Below, piece by piece: positions 41,937 to 49,863 of a DNA stretch of 64,000 bases. Position 1 is the stretch's first letter, and each line of letters opens with the position of its first letter. A program made the position numbers and the translations under genes. Under the pieces are notes generated by a model. The model made no database searches and had not been told where the DNA came from. It was given only the letters and a program-made list of their open reading frames with translations. Origin of the DNA: Flavobacterium praedii (GTDB lineage Bacteria; Bacteroidota; Bacteroidia; Flavobacteriales; Flavobacteriaceae); NCBI RefSeq assembly GCF_026810365.1, contig NZ_CP113948.1, positions 2,443,001 through 2,507,000 on the forward strand. Direction: 5' to 3'.

Positions 41937-43142
41937 ATGAGTAATCCACTTTCAGACAGAATTAACAATTTAGCTACATCACAAACATTAGCGATGGCTG
42001 CATTGGCAAGAGAATTAAAAGCACAAGGAAAAGACATTATCAGTTTAAGTTTAGGAGAGCCAGACTTCAATACTCCAGATTTTATCAAAGAAGCAGCTAA
42101 AAAAGCGATTGACGAAAACTACAGCACCTATTCTCCTGTAGAAGGGTATGCAGAATTGAAAGAAGCAATTTGCAGAAAATTCAAAAGAGACAACGATTTA
42201 GATTACAAACCGTCACAAATCGTGGTTTCAACAGGAGCCAAACAATCTTTGTATAACATTGCACAAGTAATGCTAAACGATGGTGACGAAGTTATTTTAC
42301 CAGCACCATACTGGGTTTCGTATTTCGAAATCGTAAAATTATCAGGTGGAGTTCCTGTAGAAGTTCCAACTTCTGTAGAAACTGATTTCAAAATCACTCC
42401 AGAGCAATTAGAAGCAGCTATCACACCAAAAACAAAAATGATGTGGTTCAGTTCTCCTTGTAATCCGAGTGGATCGGTTTACAACAGAGAAGAGTTAACT
42501 GCTCTTGCCAAAGTTTTAGAAAAATACCCACACGTATACGTAGTGGCTGACGAAATTTATGAGCACATCAATTTCTCAGGAACTTTCTGCAGTATTGCTT
42601 CTATTCCAGGAATGCTAGAAAGAACCGTTACTGTAAATGGTGTTGCCAAAGCATTTGCCATGACAGGATGGAGAATTGGATATATTGGAGCACCAGAATT
42701 TATTGCAAAAGCGTGTACTAAAATACAAGGTCAAGTAACCAGTGGAGCCAACAGTATTGCACAACGTGCTACTATTACAGCTGTAGATGCTGACCCATCT
42801 GTATTGAAACACATGGTGGACGCTTTCCACAGTCGTAGAGATTTAGTCGTAGGATTGTTAAAAGAAATTCCAGGAGTAAAAATCAACGTTCCAGAAGGAG
42901 CATTCTATGTATTCCCAGACGTTTCTTCTTTCTTCGGAAAAACACTAAAAGGAACATTTATCAAAGATGCCAATGATTTCTCAATGTATCTTTTAGCCGA
43001 AGCTTGTGTAGCAACCGTAACAGGTGACGCTTTTGGAAATCCAGATTGTATCCGTTTCTCTTACGCAACTAGCGAAGAATTATTAAAAGAAGCATTACGC
43101 AGAATTAAAGAAGCGGTTTCGCTTACAGAAGTTCTAGCATAA
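41937..43142 (+). CDS. aspC: Pyridoxal-phosphate aminotransferase (aspartate aminotransferase type)
   Basis: A 401-residue fold-type I aminotransferase, subclass Ib-like, most likely exchanging the amino group between aspartate and 2-oxoglutarate. LSLGEPDFNTPD, YSPVEGYAELKEA, and NPSGSVYNREEL are family blocks. The PLP lysine lies in NGVAKAFAMTGWRIGYIG (about residue 239), followed by the Arg-bearing RFSYATSEELLKEALRRI. Similar sequences include aromatic and LL-DAP aminotransferases, so the substrate is not certain. It lies downstream of the desaturase in the same direction, 42 bases apart, but no link is implied. A T-rich terminator follows. Confidence 0.88.
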   Translation: MSNPLSDRINNLATSQTLAMAALARELKAQGKDIISLSLGEPDFNTPDFIKEAAKKAIDENYSTYSPVEGYAELKEAICRKFKRDNDLDYKPSQIVVSTGAKQSLYNIAQVMLNDGDEVILPAPYWVSYFEIVKLSGGVPVEVPTSVETDFKITPEQLEAAITPKTKMMWFSSPCNPSGSVYNREELTALAKVLEKYPHVYVVADEIYEHINFSGTFCSIASIPGMLERTVTVNGVAKAFAMTGWRIGYIGAPEFIAKACTKIQGQVTSGANSIAQRATITAVDADPSVLKHMVDAFHSRRDLVVGLLKEIPGVKINVPEGAFYVFPDVSSFFGKTLKGTFIKDANDFSMYLLAEACVATVTGDAFGNPDCIRFSYATSEELLKEALRRIKEAVSLTEVLA

Positions 43143-43162
43143 CATAAACTTGTTTAAAGTTC

Positions 43163-43216
43163 AAAATAGTTTAAGGTTTAAAGTTTCATTACTTTTTACT
43201 TTAAACTATTTTTTTT
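43163..43216 (+). terminator. Terminator after aspC
   Basis: AAAATAGTTTAA (43163-43174) is inverted as TTAAACTATTTT (43201-43212) and followed by a further T-run, within a gap repeating AGTTTAAAG-type words. Confidence 0.7.
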
Positions 43217-43226
43217 ATGAATATTT

Positions 43227-43341
43227 GGGCGTGCCACCATAAAACAAAGGGGCCAACTTAGCAAACCGCTCAGTCGGCCCCTTTGTTTTATGCTGTCGGG
43301 CCATCCATGCTACTTCGGTAGCTTATTCCTGTCCCTCACGC
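43227..43341 (+). ncRNA. GC-rich multi-hairpin intergenic element (candidate structured RNA or repeat)
   Basis: In a 350-base gap of AT-rich DNA, a GC-rich block opens with GGGCGTGCC and closes with CCCTCACGCG. GCGTG (43229-43233) can pair with CACGC (43337-43341). Inside, CATAAAACAAAGGGGCC (43238-43254) pairs perfectly with GGCCCCTTTGTTTTATG (43276-43292). GCTAC-TTCG-GTAGC (43309-43322) forms a UUCG tetraloop hairpin after GTCGGGCCATCC. No ORF is present. The frame of conserved words resembles, from memory, a repeat frequent in flavobacterial genomes. Strand and function are undetermined. Confidence 0.5.
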
Positions 43342-43429
43342 GAGCTAGCGGTTAAAAACACGTTTAAAATATTTCAAGAAATCAGCAAAACACAATAGGC
43401 ATTCCTAAAAAAAATTCACACAAATAATG

Positions 43430-43437
43430 TATTTTTG
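43430..43437 (+). promoter_or_regulatory. -7 promoter element (TATTTTTG) for purT
   Basis: TATTTTTG ends 59 bases before the ATG at 43497 and overlaps the start of the over-long frame, supporting the inner start. Confidence 0.45.
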
Positions 43438-43496
43438 TGATAATTATACAAACCAAAATAAAACCACAAACCCTTAACCTTTCTAAACTTTTTTTA

Positions 43497-44657
43497 ATGA
43501 AAATATTACTTCTAGGATCTGGCGAATTAGGAAAAGAATTTATAATCGCAGCACAACGCATCGGACAAACCGTAATTGCTGTTGACAGCTACGAAAATGC
43601 ACCCGCAATGCAAGTAGCACATGGATTTGAAGTCATCAATATGCTCGATGGAGATGCTTTGGATAAAATTGTTGCCAAACACCAACCCGATTTCATCGTT
43701 CCCGAAATAGAAGCCATAAGAACCGAACGTTTTTATGATTACGAGAAACAAGGAATTACGGTTGTACCATCTGCGAAAGCGGCAAACTTCACCATGAACC
43801 GAAAAGCCATTCGAGATTTGGCCGCCAAAGATCTAGGATTGCGTACCGCCAATTATCGCTATGCTACTACCGCACAAGAATTACACGAAGGTGTAGAAGC
43901 GGTTGGAATGCCCTGTGTGGTAAAACCATTAATGTCATCCTCTGGAAAAGGGCAATCGACTATAAAAACCATTGCCGACATTGACAAAGCATGGCAATAT
44001 GCGGTAGAAGGTTCTCGTGGTGATGTAGTCGAAGTTATCGTCGAAGCTTTTGTTAAATTCAATTCGGAAATTACTTTATTGACGGTTGTCCAAAACGAGA
44101 ATCCTACATTATTTTGTGCTCCAATCGGGCACAGACAAGAACGTGGCGATTATCAAGAAAGCTGGCAACCCGCAAAAATATCCGATAAGGATTTATACGA
44201 AGCACAAGACATGGCCGAGAAAGTAACAGAAGCTTTGGGTGGAGCGGGATTATTTGGTGTCGAATTTTTCCTTGCTGATGACGGTGTTTATTTCTCAGAA
44301 TTATCTCCAAGACCACACGATACTGGAATGGTTACTTTGGCGGGAACACAAAACTTTAATGAATTTGAATTGCATTTACGTGCCATTTTAAGTTTACCAA
44401 TTTTCGAAATCACTTTAGAAAAAGCAGGAGCAAGTGCTGTAATTGCAGCTTCAGCAAACTCAGAAAACCCAAGCTATTCTGGTTTGAATAAAATTGCATC
44501 TTTACCCAAAACCGATTTTAGGATTTTTGGAAAACCAACTTCAAGACCCTATCGCAGAATGGGTGTTGCTTTGGTCAACGATACCTTAGACACTCCAATT
44601 GAAGAAGTGGTAGAAAAAACTAAAGAAGCTGCCAAATTAGTAACAGTACACCCTTAA
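43497..44657 (+). CDS. purT: Formate-dependent GAR transformylase (PurT)
   Basis: A 386-residue ATP-grasp ligase making formylglycinamide ribonucleotide from formate, ATP and GAR in purine synthesis. The N-terminal Rossmann-like start [23 protein letters not shown] and the EIEAIRTE block match PurT. The ATP-grasp domain has [17 protein letters not shown], then [19 protein letters not shown] and [28 protein letters not shown] with the metal-binding glutamates. The frame opens at 43437, but those 20 residues overlap a TATTTTTG promoter, so the ATG at 43497 is used. The neighbouring DUF6370-like and Crp genes start within 5 bases and suggest one transcript. Confidence 0.95.
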   Translation: MKILLLGSGELGKEFIIAAQRIGQTVIAVDSYENAPAMQVAHGFEVINMLDGDALDKIVAKHQPDFIVPEIEAIRTERFYDYEKQGITVVPSAKAANFTMNRKAIRDLAAKDLGLRTANYRYATTAQELHEGVEAVGMPCVVKPLMSSSGKGQSTIKTIADIDKAWQYAVEGSRGDVVEVIVEAFVKFNSEITLLTVVQNENPTLFCAPIGHRQERGDYQESWQPAKISDKDLYEAQDMAEKVTEALGGAGLFGVEFFLADDGVYFSELSPRPHDTGMVTLAGTQNFNEFELHLRAILSLPIFEITLEKAGASAVIAASANSENPSYSGLNKIASLPKTDFRIFGKPTSRPYRRMGVALVNDTLDTPIEEVVEKTKEAAKLVTVHP

Positions 44658-44661
44658 AACC

Positions 44662-44982
44662 ATGAAAAAAGCAACAATAATTACAATATTCTTTTTTTCT
44701 TTTGCTTTACAAGCACAAGAAAAAAACACAAAAGTAAATACTCAAATCGTTGAAGTTTCTTGTGGGGAATGCAATTTTGGCATGAAAGGAAAAAGCTGTG
44801 ATCTAGCAGTTCGAATCGATGGGAAAACATATTTTGTAGATGGAACCAAAATTGACGATCACGGGGATGCACATGCCAAAGATGGCTTTTGCGAAGTGAT
44901 TAGAAAAGCTGAAGTTACTGGAGAAATTATAAACAATCGCTTTCAAGCCACAACTTTCATTTTACTTCCAGAGCAAAAATAA
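44662..44982 (+). CDS. Small secreted cysteine-containing protein (DUF6370-like)
   Basis: A 106-residue exported protein: signal peptide (MKKATIITIFFFSFALQAQ), then QIVEVSCGECNFGMKGKSCDLAVRIDGKTYFVDGTKIDDHGDAHAKDGFCEVIRKAEVTGEI. Three cysteines in a CGECx(7)C spacing plus one downstream (DGFC) suggest metal binding or disulfides. The HGDAHAKDG segment adds candidate ligands. This pattern resembles the family I know as DUF6370, function unknown. Its start lies 5 bases after the purT stop, and the Crp gene starts at the very next base after its stop, so it is cotranscribed with both. Confidence 0.7.
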   Translation: MKKATIITIFFFSFALQAQEKNTKVNTQIVEVSCGECNFGMKGKSCDLAVRIDGKTYFVDGTKIDDHGDAHAKDGFCEVIRKAEVTGEIINNRFQATTFILLPEQK

Positions 44983-45558
44983 ATGGCTTTAATACTCGAA
45001 AACATTGCGCAACATATAGATCTCACTGCACAGGAGCAAGAACTTTTTTTGTCCAAAACTGAAATCCAGCATTATAAAGCTAAAACGATTTTATTGAATA
45101 GTGGCGCAATTTGCAAACACTCTTATTTTGTAAATTCAGGTATTCTGCGCAGTTTCAACATTAATGACAATATTGTAGAACACGTAATGAGTTTTGCTTG
45201 CGAAGGCTGGTGGATTGGCGACATGTACAGTTTACTTTCGCAAAAACCAGGTAACTTATTTATCGAGGTCTTGGAAGATGCCGAAGTGGTTTTATTATCC
45301 AAAGAAAATCAAGAAATATTGTATCGGGAAATTCCAAAACTAGAACGTTTCTTCAGAATACTTACCGAAAATTCACTCGTAGCCAACCAAGAGCGCTTAA
45401 TGGACAACCTCAGCCTCACTGCCGAAGAGCGTTTTGAGAAATTTTGTAAAAAATACCCCACTCTCCTTCAGAAAGTTGCCCAAAAGCAGATTGCTTCCTA
45501 TTTAGGTGTGACTCCTGAGTATTACAGTAAAATGAAAAACCGATTACTTAGAAAATAA
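44983..45558 (+). CDS. Crp/Fnr-family transcriptional regulator
   Basis: A 191-residue regulator with an N-terminal cyclic-nucleotide-binding-like beta-barrel (about 20-120: KTILLNSGAICKHSYFVNSGILRSF...VEHVMSFACEGWWIGDMYSLLS) and a C-terminal helix-turn-helix (about 160-187: VAQKQIASYLGVTPEYYSKMKNRL). This is the flavobacterial type that lacks the iron-sulfur cysteine set of Fnr. The effector is unknown. It begins immediately after the stop of the DUF6370-like gene. A 16-base perfect palindrome similar to Fnr sites lies just downstream, before the pirin gene, so it may regulate that gene. Confidence 0.9.
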   Translation: MALILENIAQHIDLTAQEQELFLSKTEIQHYKAKTILLNSGAICKHSYFVNSGILRSFNINDNIVEHVMSFACEGWWIGDMYSLLSQKPGNLFIEVLEDAEVVLLSKENQEILYREIPKLERFFRILTENSLVANQERLMDNLSLTAEERFEKFCKKYPTLLQKVAQKQIASYLGVTPEYYSKMKNRLLRK

Positions 45559-45561
45559 CTT

Positions 45562-45577
45562 CTTAATCTAGATTAAG
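45562..45577 (+). promoter_or_regulatory. Fnr-like palindrome (CTTAATCT/AGATTAAG)
   Basis: A perfect 16-base palindrome, close to the Fnr/Crp-type TTGATnnnnATCAA pattern (TTAATctagATTAA). Its centre lies about 34 bases upstream of the centre of the TAAATTTG -7 element at 45600-45607, a position consistent with an activator site for the pirin promoter. It directly follows the Crp/Fnr gene. Confidence 0.5.
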
Positions 45578-45599
45578 TGTCAAACGCTCAAAACGATTG

Positions 45600-45607
45600 T
45601 AAATTTG
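45600..45607 (+). promoter_or_regulatory. -7 promoter element (TAAATTTG) for the pirin gene
   Basis: TAAATTTG ends 29 bases before the ATG at 45637 and lies downstream of the Fnr-like palindrome. Confidence 0.55.
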
Positions 45608-45636
45608 TATAACAAAAATTACTAAATTTATACATC

Positions 45637-46353
45637 ATGAAAAATACAGTTTTACACAAAGCAGATACAAGAGGGCATGCAGACCACGGATGGTTAAACG
45701 CGTATCATAGTTTTAGCTTTGCCAGTTGGTACAATCCAGATAGAGTTCAATTTGGCGCTTTACGCGTTTTGAACGACGATACAATTGCTGCAGGAATGGG
45801 TTTTGGCACACATCCGCATGACAATATGGAAATTATTACCATTCCGCTTGAAGGTGATTTGGCACACAAAGACAGTATGGGTAATGCCGAAATTATAAAA
45901 AATGGTGATGTTCAAGTAATGAGCGCCGGAACTGGAATTCAACACAGTGAATATAATCCAAATGCGGATCAACGTACCAAACTTTTTCAAATTTGGGTAT
46001 TCCCAAAAGTAAGAAATGTAGAACCTCGTTACCAACAAATCACATTGAACACTGCTGAGCAAAAAAATAATTTTGCTCAAATTGTATCTCCAAATCCTGA
46101 GGATGCTGGAGTTTGGATTTATCAAGATGCTTGGTTTCACTTAGCTGATTTTAGTGCCGGATTTTCAAAAAAATACGAACTAAAAAAAGAAGGCAACGGC
46201 ATGTACGCTTTTGTAATATCTGGAACAATTACTATTGATGGTCAGGAATTGGAGACTCGTGATGGTTTAGGAATAACTGATTTCGAAACTTTGGACATCA
46301 AAGCAACAACAGACGCAAAGTTTCTGTTAATGGAAATCCCAATGGCTTATTAA
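45637..46353 (+). CDS. Pirin-family protein (YhhW-like, possible quercetin dioxygenase)
   Basis: A 238-residue double-cupin protein. The N-terminal metal site is intact: THPHDNMEIITIPLEGDL (two His), then SAGTGIQHSEYNP (His and Glu), the four ligands of pirin and quercetinase YhhW. The C-terminal half (about 150-238) is a second cupin without the full ligand set. Function in bacteria varies: quercetin dioxygenase in E. coli YhhW, or a metabolic regulator. It opens a small rightward set with the GNAT and Fe-S proteins. The promoter carries a Crp/Fnr-like palindrome, suggesting redox or stress control, which is inference. Confidence 0.92.
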   Translation: MKNTVLHKADTRGHADHGWLNAYHSFSFASWYNPDRVQFGALRVLNDDTIAAGMGFGTHPHDNMEIITIPLEGDLAHKDSMGNAEIIKNGDVQVMSAGTGIQHSEYNPNADQRTKLFQIWVFPKVRNVEPRYQQITLNTAEQKNNFAQIVSPNPEDAGVWIYQDAWFHLADFSAGFSKKYELKKEGNGMYAFVISGTITIDGQELETRDGLGITDFETLDIKATTDAKFLLMEIPMAY

Positions 46354-46373
46354 TTTAGCGTAAAAGTAACTAG

Positions 46374-46418
46374 GATTCTAAGTTTCTGAGAGATTTAGAA
46401 TCTCAGGAACTTAGAATC
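46374..46418. repeat. Hairpin of GATTCTAAGTTTCTGAGA words
   Basis: GATTCTAAGTTTCTGAGA (46374-46391) is inverted at 46401-46418 with one mismatch, around a 9-base loop. The GATTCTAAGTTT word is shared with 6042-6053, showing a dispersed repeat. It lies between the pirin and GNAT genes. Confidence 0.75.
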
Positions 46419-46434
46419 TTAACAAAAAAAAACC

Positions 46435-46719
46435 ATGAGCGATACAGTAACTATAGAATTCAATGACAAAAACGGTAGTTTCAATATTACAAACGAAGGC
46501 AGAAAAGTAGCTTTGATGACTTTTGTATTTGCTGGTCCCAATAAAATAATCATTGATCACACCGAAGTTTCTCCCGTATTTAATGGCAAAGGTCTGGGCA
46601 AAAAATTAATAGAAAAAGCCGTTGAAGTAGCAAGACAAAAAAAATGGACAATTATTCCGCTATGTCCTTTTGCAAAAAAAACATTTGAAAAAAATCCTGA
46701 ATATAATGACGTACTCTAA
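46435..46719 (+). CDS. GNAT-fold acetyltransferase-like protein (YjdJ type)
   Basis: A 94-residue mini-GNAT protein. It reads VALMTFVFAGPNKIIIDHTEVSPVFNGKGLGKKLIEKAVEVARQKKWTIIPLCPFAKKTFEKNPEYNDVL. The EVSPVFNGKGLGKKLIEKA block is the acetyl-CoA pyrophosphate-binding motif A (normally Q/RxxGxG/A), and CPFAKKTFEKNPEY is the family's C-terminal signature. It is paired with the small ferredoxin-like gene, as yjdJ and yjdI are in E. coli, 15 bases apart. The substrate of this family is not known. Confidence 0.85.
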   Translation: MSDTVTIEFNDKNGSFNITNEGRKVALMTFVFAGPNKIIIDHTEVSPVFNGKGLGKKLIEKAVEVARQKKWTIIPLCPFAKKTFEKNPEYNDVL

Positions 46720-46734
46720 ATTAAATTATTTGAA

Positions 46735-46959
46735 ATGGATCCAAAAAACATCAAAAAAGAATACACTAATGGCGAAGTAACTATTGTATGGCAATCCGGA
46801 AATTGCATTCATTCCGGAAATTGCGTACGCAACAATCCTGACGTTTTCAAACCGAAAGAACAACCCTGGATTACGGCCGAAAATTCAACAACAGAAAAAA
46901 TAATAGAGACCATCAACAAATGTCCATCAGGAGCGTTGAGTTTTTACAGGAACAAATAG
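46735..46959 (+). CDS. Divergent 4Fe-4S mono-cluster protein (YjdI type)
   Basis: A 74-residue protein of the Fer4_19/YjdI family: NCIHSGNCVRNNPDVFKPKEQPWI, then ETINKCPSGALSFYR. Cysteines at about 24, 30 and 63 in CxxxxxC...CPSGAL spacing fit the family rather than a classical CxxCxxC ferredoxin. It would bind one iron-sulfur cluster and possibly carry electrons; the partner is not known. It is cotranscribed with the GNAT-like gene before it. It converges with the maltose acetyltransferase gene, whose end is 2 bases away. Confidence 0.85.
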   Translation: MDPKNIKKEYTNGEVTIVWQSGNCIHSGNCVRNNPDVFKPKEQPWITAENSTTEKIIETINKCPSGALSFYRNK

Positions 46960-46961
46960 AT

Positions 46962-47519
46962 TTAATCCTCATTTAATTTCCGAATCACTTTGGCAGGATT
47001 ACCCACTGCCAAAGAATTTTCGGGAATATCTTTGGTTACTACAGATCCCGCACCAATTACACAACCATTACCAATTGTGACTCCCGGACAAATTACAGAG
47101 TTCCCTCCTATCCAACAATCATCTCCAATAGAAACAGGATTTGAACTTTCAACAGTTCTCCTTTCTATGGCATTCAGCGGATGGGTAGCTGTGTATATAT
47201 GAACGCCTGGTGCAAAGAAAACATTTTTGCCAATAGTCACTTTCATAGTATCCAAAACCACACAATTGACATTAAAATACACATTCTCCCCCGAATGGAT
47301 ATTGTACCCATAATCACAATGAAACGGTGGCTCTATATACAATCGCTTATGAGAATTAGGCAATAACTCCCGGAGAATAGCACGTGATTTCCCATTCATC
47401 AAATATTCTGTAACATTTAATTTATGCAATAATTTTTTGGCATTAGTACGCTCTTGCATAAGTTCTTTATCATTGGCAAAGTAGATTTCGCCTAAAAGCA
47501 TTTTTTCTTTTTCTGTCAT
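46962..47519 (-). CDS. Maltose/sugar O-acetyltransferase (hexapeptide-repeat)
   Basis: A 185-residue acetyltransferase of the Maa/LacA group, using acetyl-CoA to acetylate a sugar. The N-terminal MTEKEKMLLGEIYFANDKELMQERTNAKKLLHKLN is the family's mac domain. The left-handed beta-helix covers about 70-180 with hexapeptides (IGDDCWIGGNSVICPGVTIGNGCVIGAGSVVTKDI), and the catalytic-type His is in TATHPLNAIERRTVE. It begins 18 bases after the stop of the GT4-fusion gene, so it is the third gene of the GH130-GT4 operon. The acceptor sugar is unknown; maltose is only the family name. Confidence 0.9.
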   Translation of the reverse strand: MTEKEKMLLGEIYFANDKELMQERTNAKKLLHKLNVTEYLMNGKSRAILRELLPNSHKRLYIEPPFHCDYGYNIHSGENVYFNVNCVVLDTMKVTIGKNVFFAPGVHIYTATHPLNAIERRTVESSNPVSIGDDCWIGGNSVICPGVTIGNGCVIGAGSVVTKDIPENSLAVGNPAKVIRKLNED

Positions 47520-47537
47520 TTTAGAAAAATTTCAATA

Positions 47538-49802
47538 TCAAATTGCAAATATACCAGCTGTTTCTGAATACCTATAATCATCTTCATTTTTATATTTATC
47601 CATAATCATTTGAGCTTTAAAGAAACACAATGTAGATTCAGCCCCTTGATTAATATTCACATTTTTTTCTTCCAATCCATCATAAGAAGCACCATTTACA
47701 GGATTATAAATAATCTGATTCAGGTGATTATTTCCCAAGAACCAAGAAAAAGCCATATTTAGCTGGTTTTTATATTTTACATTTCCAGTTACTTCATAAA
47801 ACAAATGTAAGGTAATAATTGTTGTTGCCACTTCAATAGGCTGCTCTCCATAAGCATTTTTTTTCTTACCTTTTACAAACCAGCCTCTGTTGGAGATTAC
47901 GCTAAATTCCCCTTTCATAAAATAATGAGAAAGCAAAAAATCAAATGTAATTAAGGCAATTTTTTTATATTTTAAATCCCCTGTTGCCAAAAAACCATAC
48001 ATCATCGCCTCAGGCAACACATTATTTACATACGTCATATAATCCTCATACCAACACCAATTCTCATCAGAATTGATATGATAATGATTGAGCAATTTAT
48101 CTGCGAGTTGAATAATATTGTTTTTTATTTTTTCCTCAGGATTAACGGTGTAATAGTGATATAATCCCTTTAAGGTATAGGCAATTGCTCTTGGAGAAGT
48201 AACAGAATCAACATGAAATACTGCCTTATCCCAAACTTTTTGAGCTTGTTCAACAAGAGCGTAGGGAAGCAAATTATGATTGGATAATGTATAACCCAAA
48301 CTCCACAAAGCTCTTCCATTAGAATCCTCAAGATTTACTAATTCATTTTGCGATGTCAAATCTAGATTTAAATCTTTGTAATTATCAAATTTACCGTCTT
48401 CCCTTTGTATTCCTGCCACAAAATTCAAATAGATACTAGCCAAGCTCAAAGTATCAGCATCTTTGCTTGAATTGTAATACATAATTAAGTTAATTAATGC
48501 TCTTGCATTATCATCCAACGTATAACCAGATGAAAAATCAGGTTGACTAAAATTTGAAAATTGTAGCATTCCATATTCGGTGGTCAATTCCTTAATATGA
48601 TTTAATTTTATACGTGGGAAATTCAATTTTAGGTTTTTCTTGTTTTCAGTCACTTCTGCAAAAAGGAATCCATATTTTATGGCTATATTTTCCCAAGTAG
48701 TTTCATGGGTTAAAGCATATCCATTCCGACTCATTTCTAATCTTTTCTCCTTATTTTCAACCAATTCTAAAATAGCCTCTTGAAACTCGTTGGGTTTATC
48801 AAATTCCTTTAATAATATTCCGATTCCTGAGTTCAAATCTTCTTTGGCATGAGCTATTGGTGTCGAGATAATAGCACAACCACAACTCATGGCATAAGCA
48901 AAAGTGCCGCTAACAGCTTGATTGGGATCCTTGGAAGAAAACAAATAAATATCAGACATGATCAAATAATTGAGAAGTTCTTTTAAATCTAAAAATTCAT
49001 CAATAAAGATCACATTATTCTCAATTTTAAGTTCCTTAGTAGTCTCAACTAGCATAGTTCGGTATTTTTCTCCTTCTTTATTCAAAACTTCGGGATGCGT
49101 TTTTCCGATTACCAAATAAATCACTTCGGGGTGTTTTGCAATAACATTTGGCAAGGCATGCAAAACAGTTTCTATATTCTTATTGGCACTAATTAATCCA
49201 AATGTTGATAAAACAATTTTATCAGAATAGTGAAAATCCTTTTTAATTTTCTCCTTTTGATCCCAAAGAACCATATGTGTCCCATGCGGAATTACCCTTA
49301 ATTTTGACTCCAAACAATCATAGTCTTGCATCAAAATCTCTTGGGATTTTTTTGTAAGAACCACAATTTTGTTTGACAAATCAATGATGGCTTGAACAAT
49401 TTTTTTTAATTTATCATTCGGTCCAGGCAATACTGTATGAAAAACGGTTGCAACAGGTTTATTTACAGCTAGTAAAAAAGACAATAAATAATCCCCATAA
49501 TCACCTTCAAAAAGGCCAAATTCATGTTCGATACAAACCATTCCAATATCGTCACGATTATTAATCTTTTCGGCCAAAAGACGGTAATCATTAATAGAGT
49601 TGACATTTAGTATATAATGAACATCTGGATCATATTCGAATTGATTTTCTTTTTTTTGCAAGGCACATACTTCTATTGGTAGCGATTTTCCAAAGACCAA
49701 TTTAACGGAATTTACTATATCATTAGAAAAAGTTGCTATTCCACATTGTCTAGGCGGGTAGGAACTCATTAATAACATAGTTTTATTTTTCTTTAATTTC
49801 AT
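47538..49802 (-). CDS. GT4 glycosyltransferase fused to an alpha/alpha-toroid C-terminal domain
   Basis: A 754-residue two-domain protein. Residues 1-375 are a GT-B glycosyltransferase of family 4 type: PPRQCGIATFSNDI at the start, IEHEFGLFEGDYGD, then LSTFGLISANKNIETVLHALP and SDIYLFSSKDPNQAVSGTFAYAMSCGCAIIS. Residues about 385-754 are unlike transferases: repeated helical segments (YTLDDNARALINLIMYYN, LKGLYHYYTVN, IITLHLFYEVTGN) resemble an (alpha/alpha)6 toroid as in glycoside hydrolases of GH127-like or lantibiotic-cyclase-like folds. It is flanked by a GH130 gene upstream (61-base gap) and a sugar acetyltransferase downstream. Donor and acceptor sugars cannot be told. Confidence 0.85.
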   Translation of the reverse strand: MKLKKNKTMLLMSSYPPRQCGIATFSNDIVNSVKLVFGKSLPIEVCALQKKENQFEYDPDVHYILNVNSINDYRLLAEKINNRDDIGMVCIEHEFGLFEGDYGDYLLSFLLAVNKPVATVFHTVLPGPNDKLKKIVQAIIDLSNKIVVLTKKSQEILMQDYDCLESKLRVIPHGTHMVLWDQKEKIKKDFHYSDKIVLSTFGLISANKNIETVLHALPNVIAKHPEVIYLVIGKTHPEVLNKEGEKYRTMLVETTKELKIENNVIFIDEFLDLKELLNYLIMSDIYLFSSKDPNQAVSGTFAYAMSCGCAIISTPIAHAKEDLNSGIGILLKEFDKPNEFQEAILELVENKEKRLEMSRNGYALTHETTWENIAIKYGFLFAEVTENKKNLKLNFPRIKLNHIKELTTEYGMLQFSNFSQPDFSSGYTLDDNARALINLIMYYNSSKDADTLSLASIYLNFVAGIQREDGKFDNYKDLNLDLTSQNELVNLEDSNGRALWSLGYTLSNHNLLPYALVEQAQKVWDKAVFHVDSVTSPRAIAYTLKGLYHYYTVNPEEKIKNNIIQLADKLLNHYHINSDENWCWYEDYMTYVNNVLPEAMMYGFLATGDLKYKKIALITFDFLLSHYFMKGEFSVISNRGWFVKGKKKNAYGEQPIEVATTIITLHLFYEVTGNVKYKNQLNMAFSWFLGNNHLNQIIYNPVNGASYDGLEEKNVNINQGAESTLCFFKAQMIMDKYKNEDDYRYSETAGIFAI

Positions 49803-49863
49803 GGCTATTACTTTTATTGCTTATGCATTTAATTAGAAATCAATTGCTATATAAAACATCAAC

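Noticed and set aside
43141..43496. Known riboswitch upstream of purT
   Set aside because: The structured block lacks any purine or other riboswitch core I know, and it lies far from the start, beyond a promoter; unknown element is the safer description.
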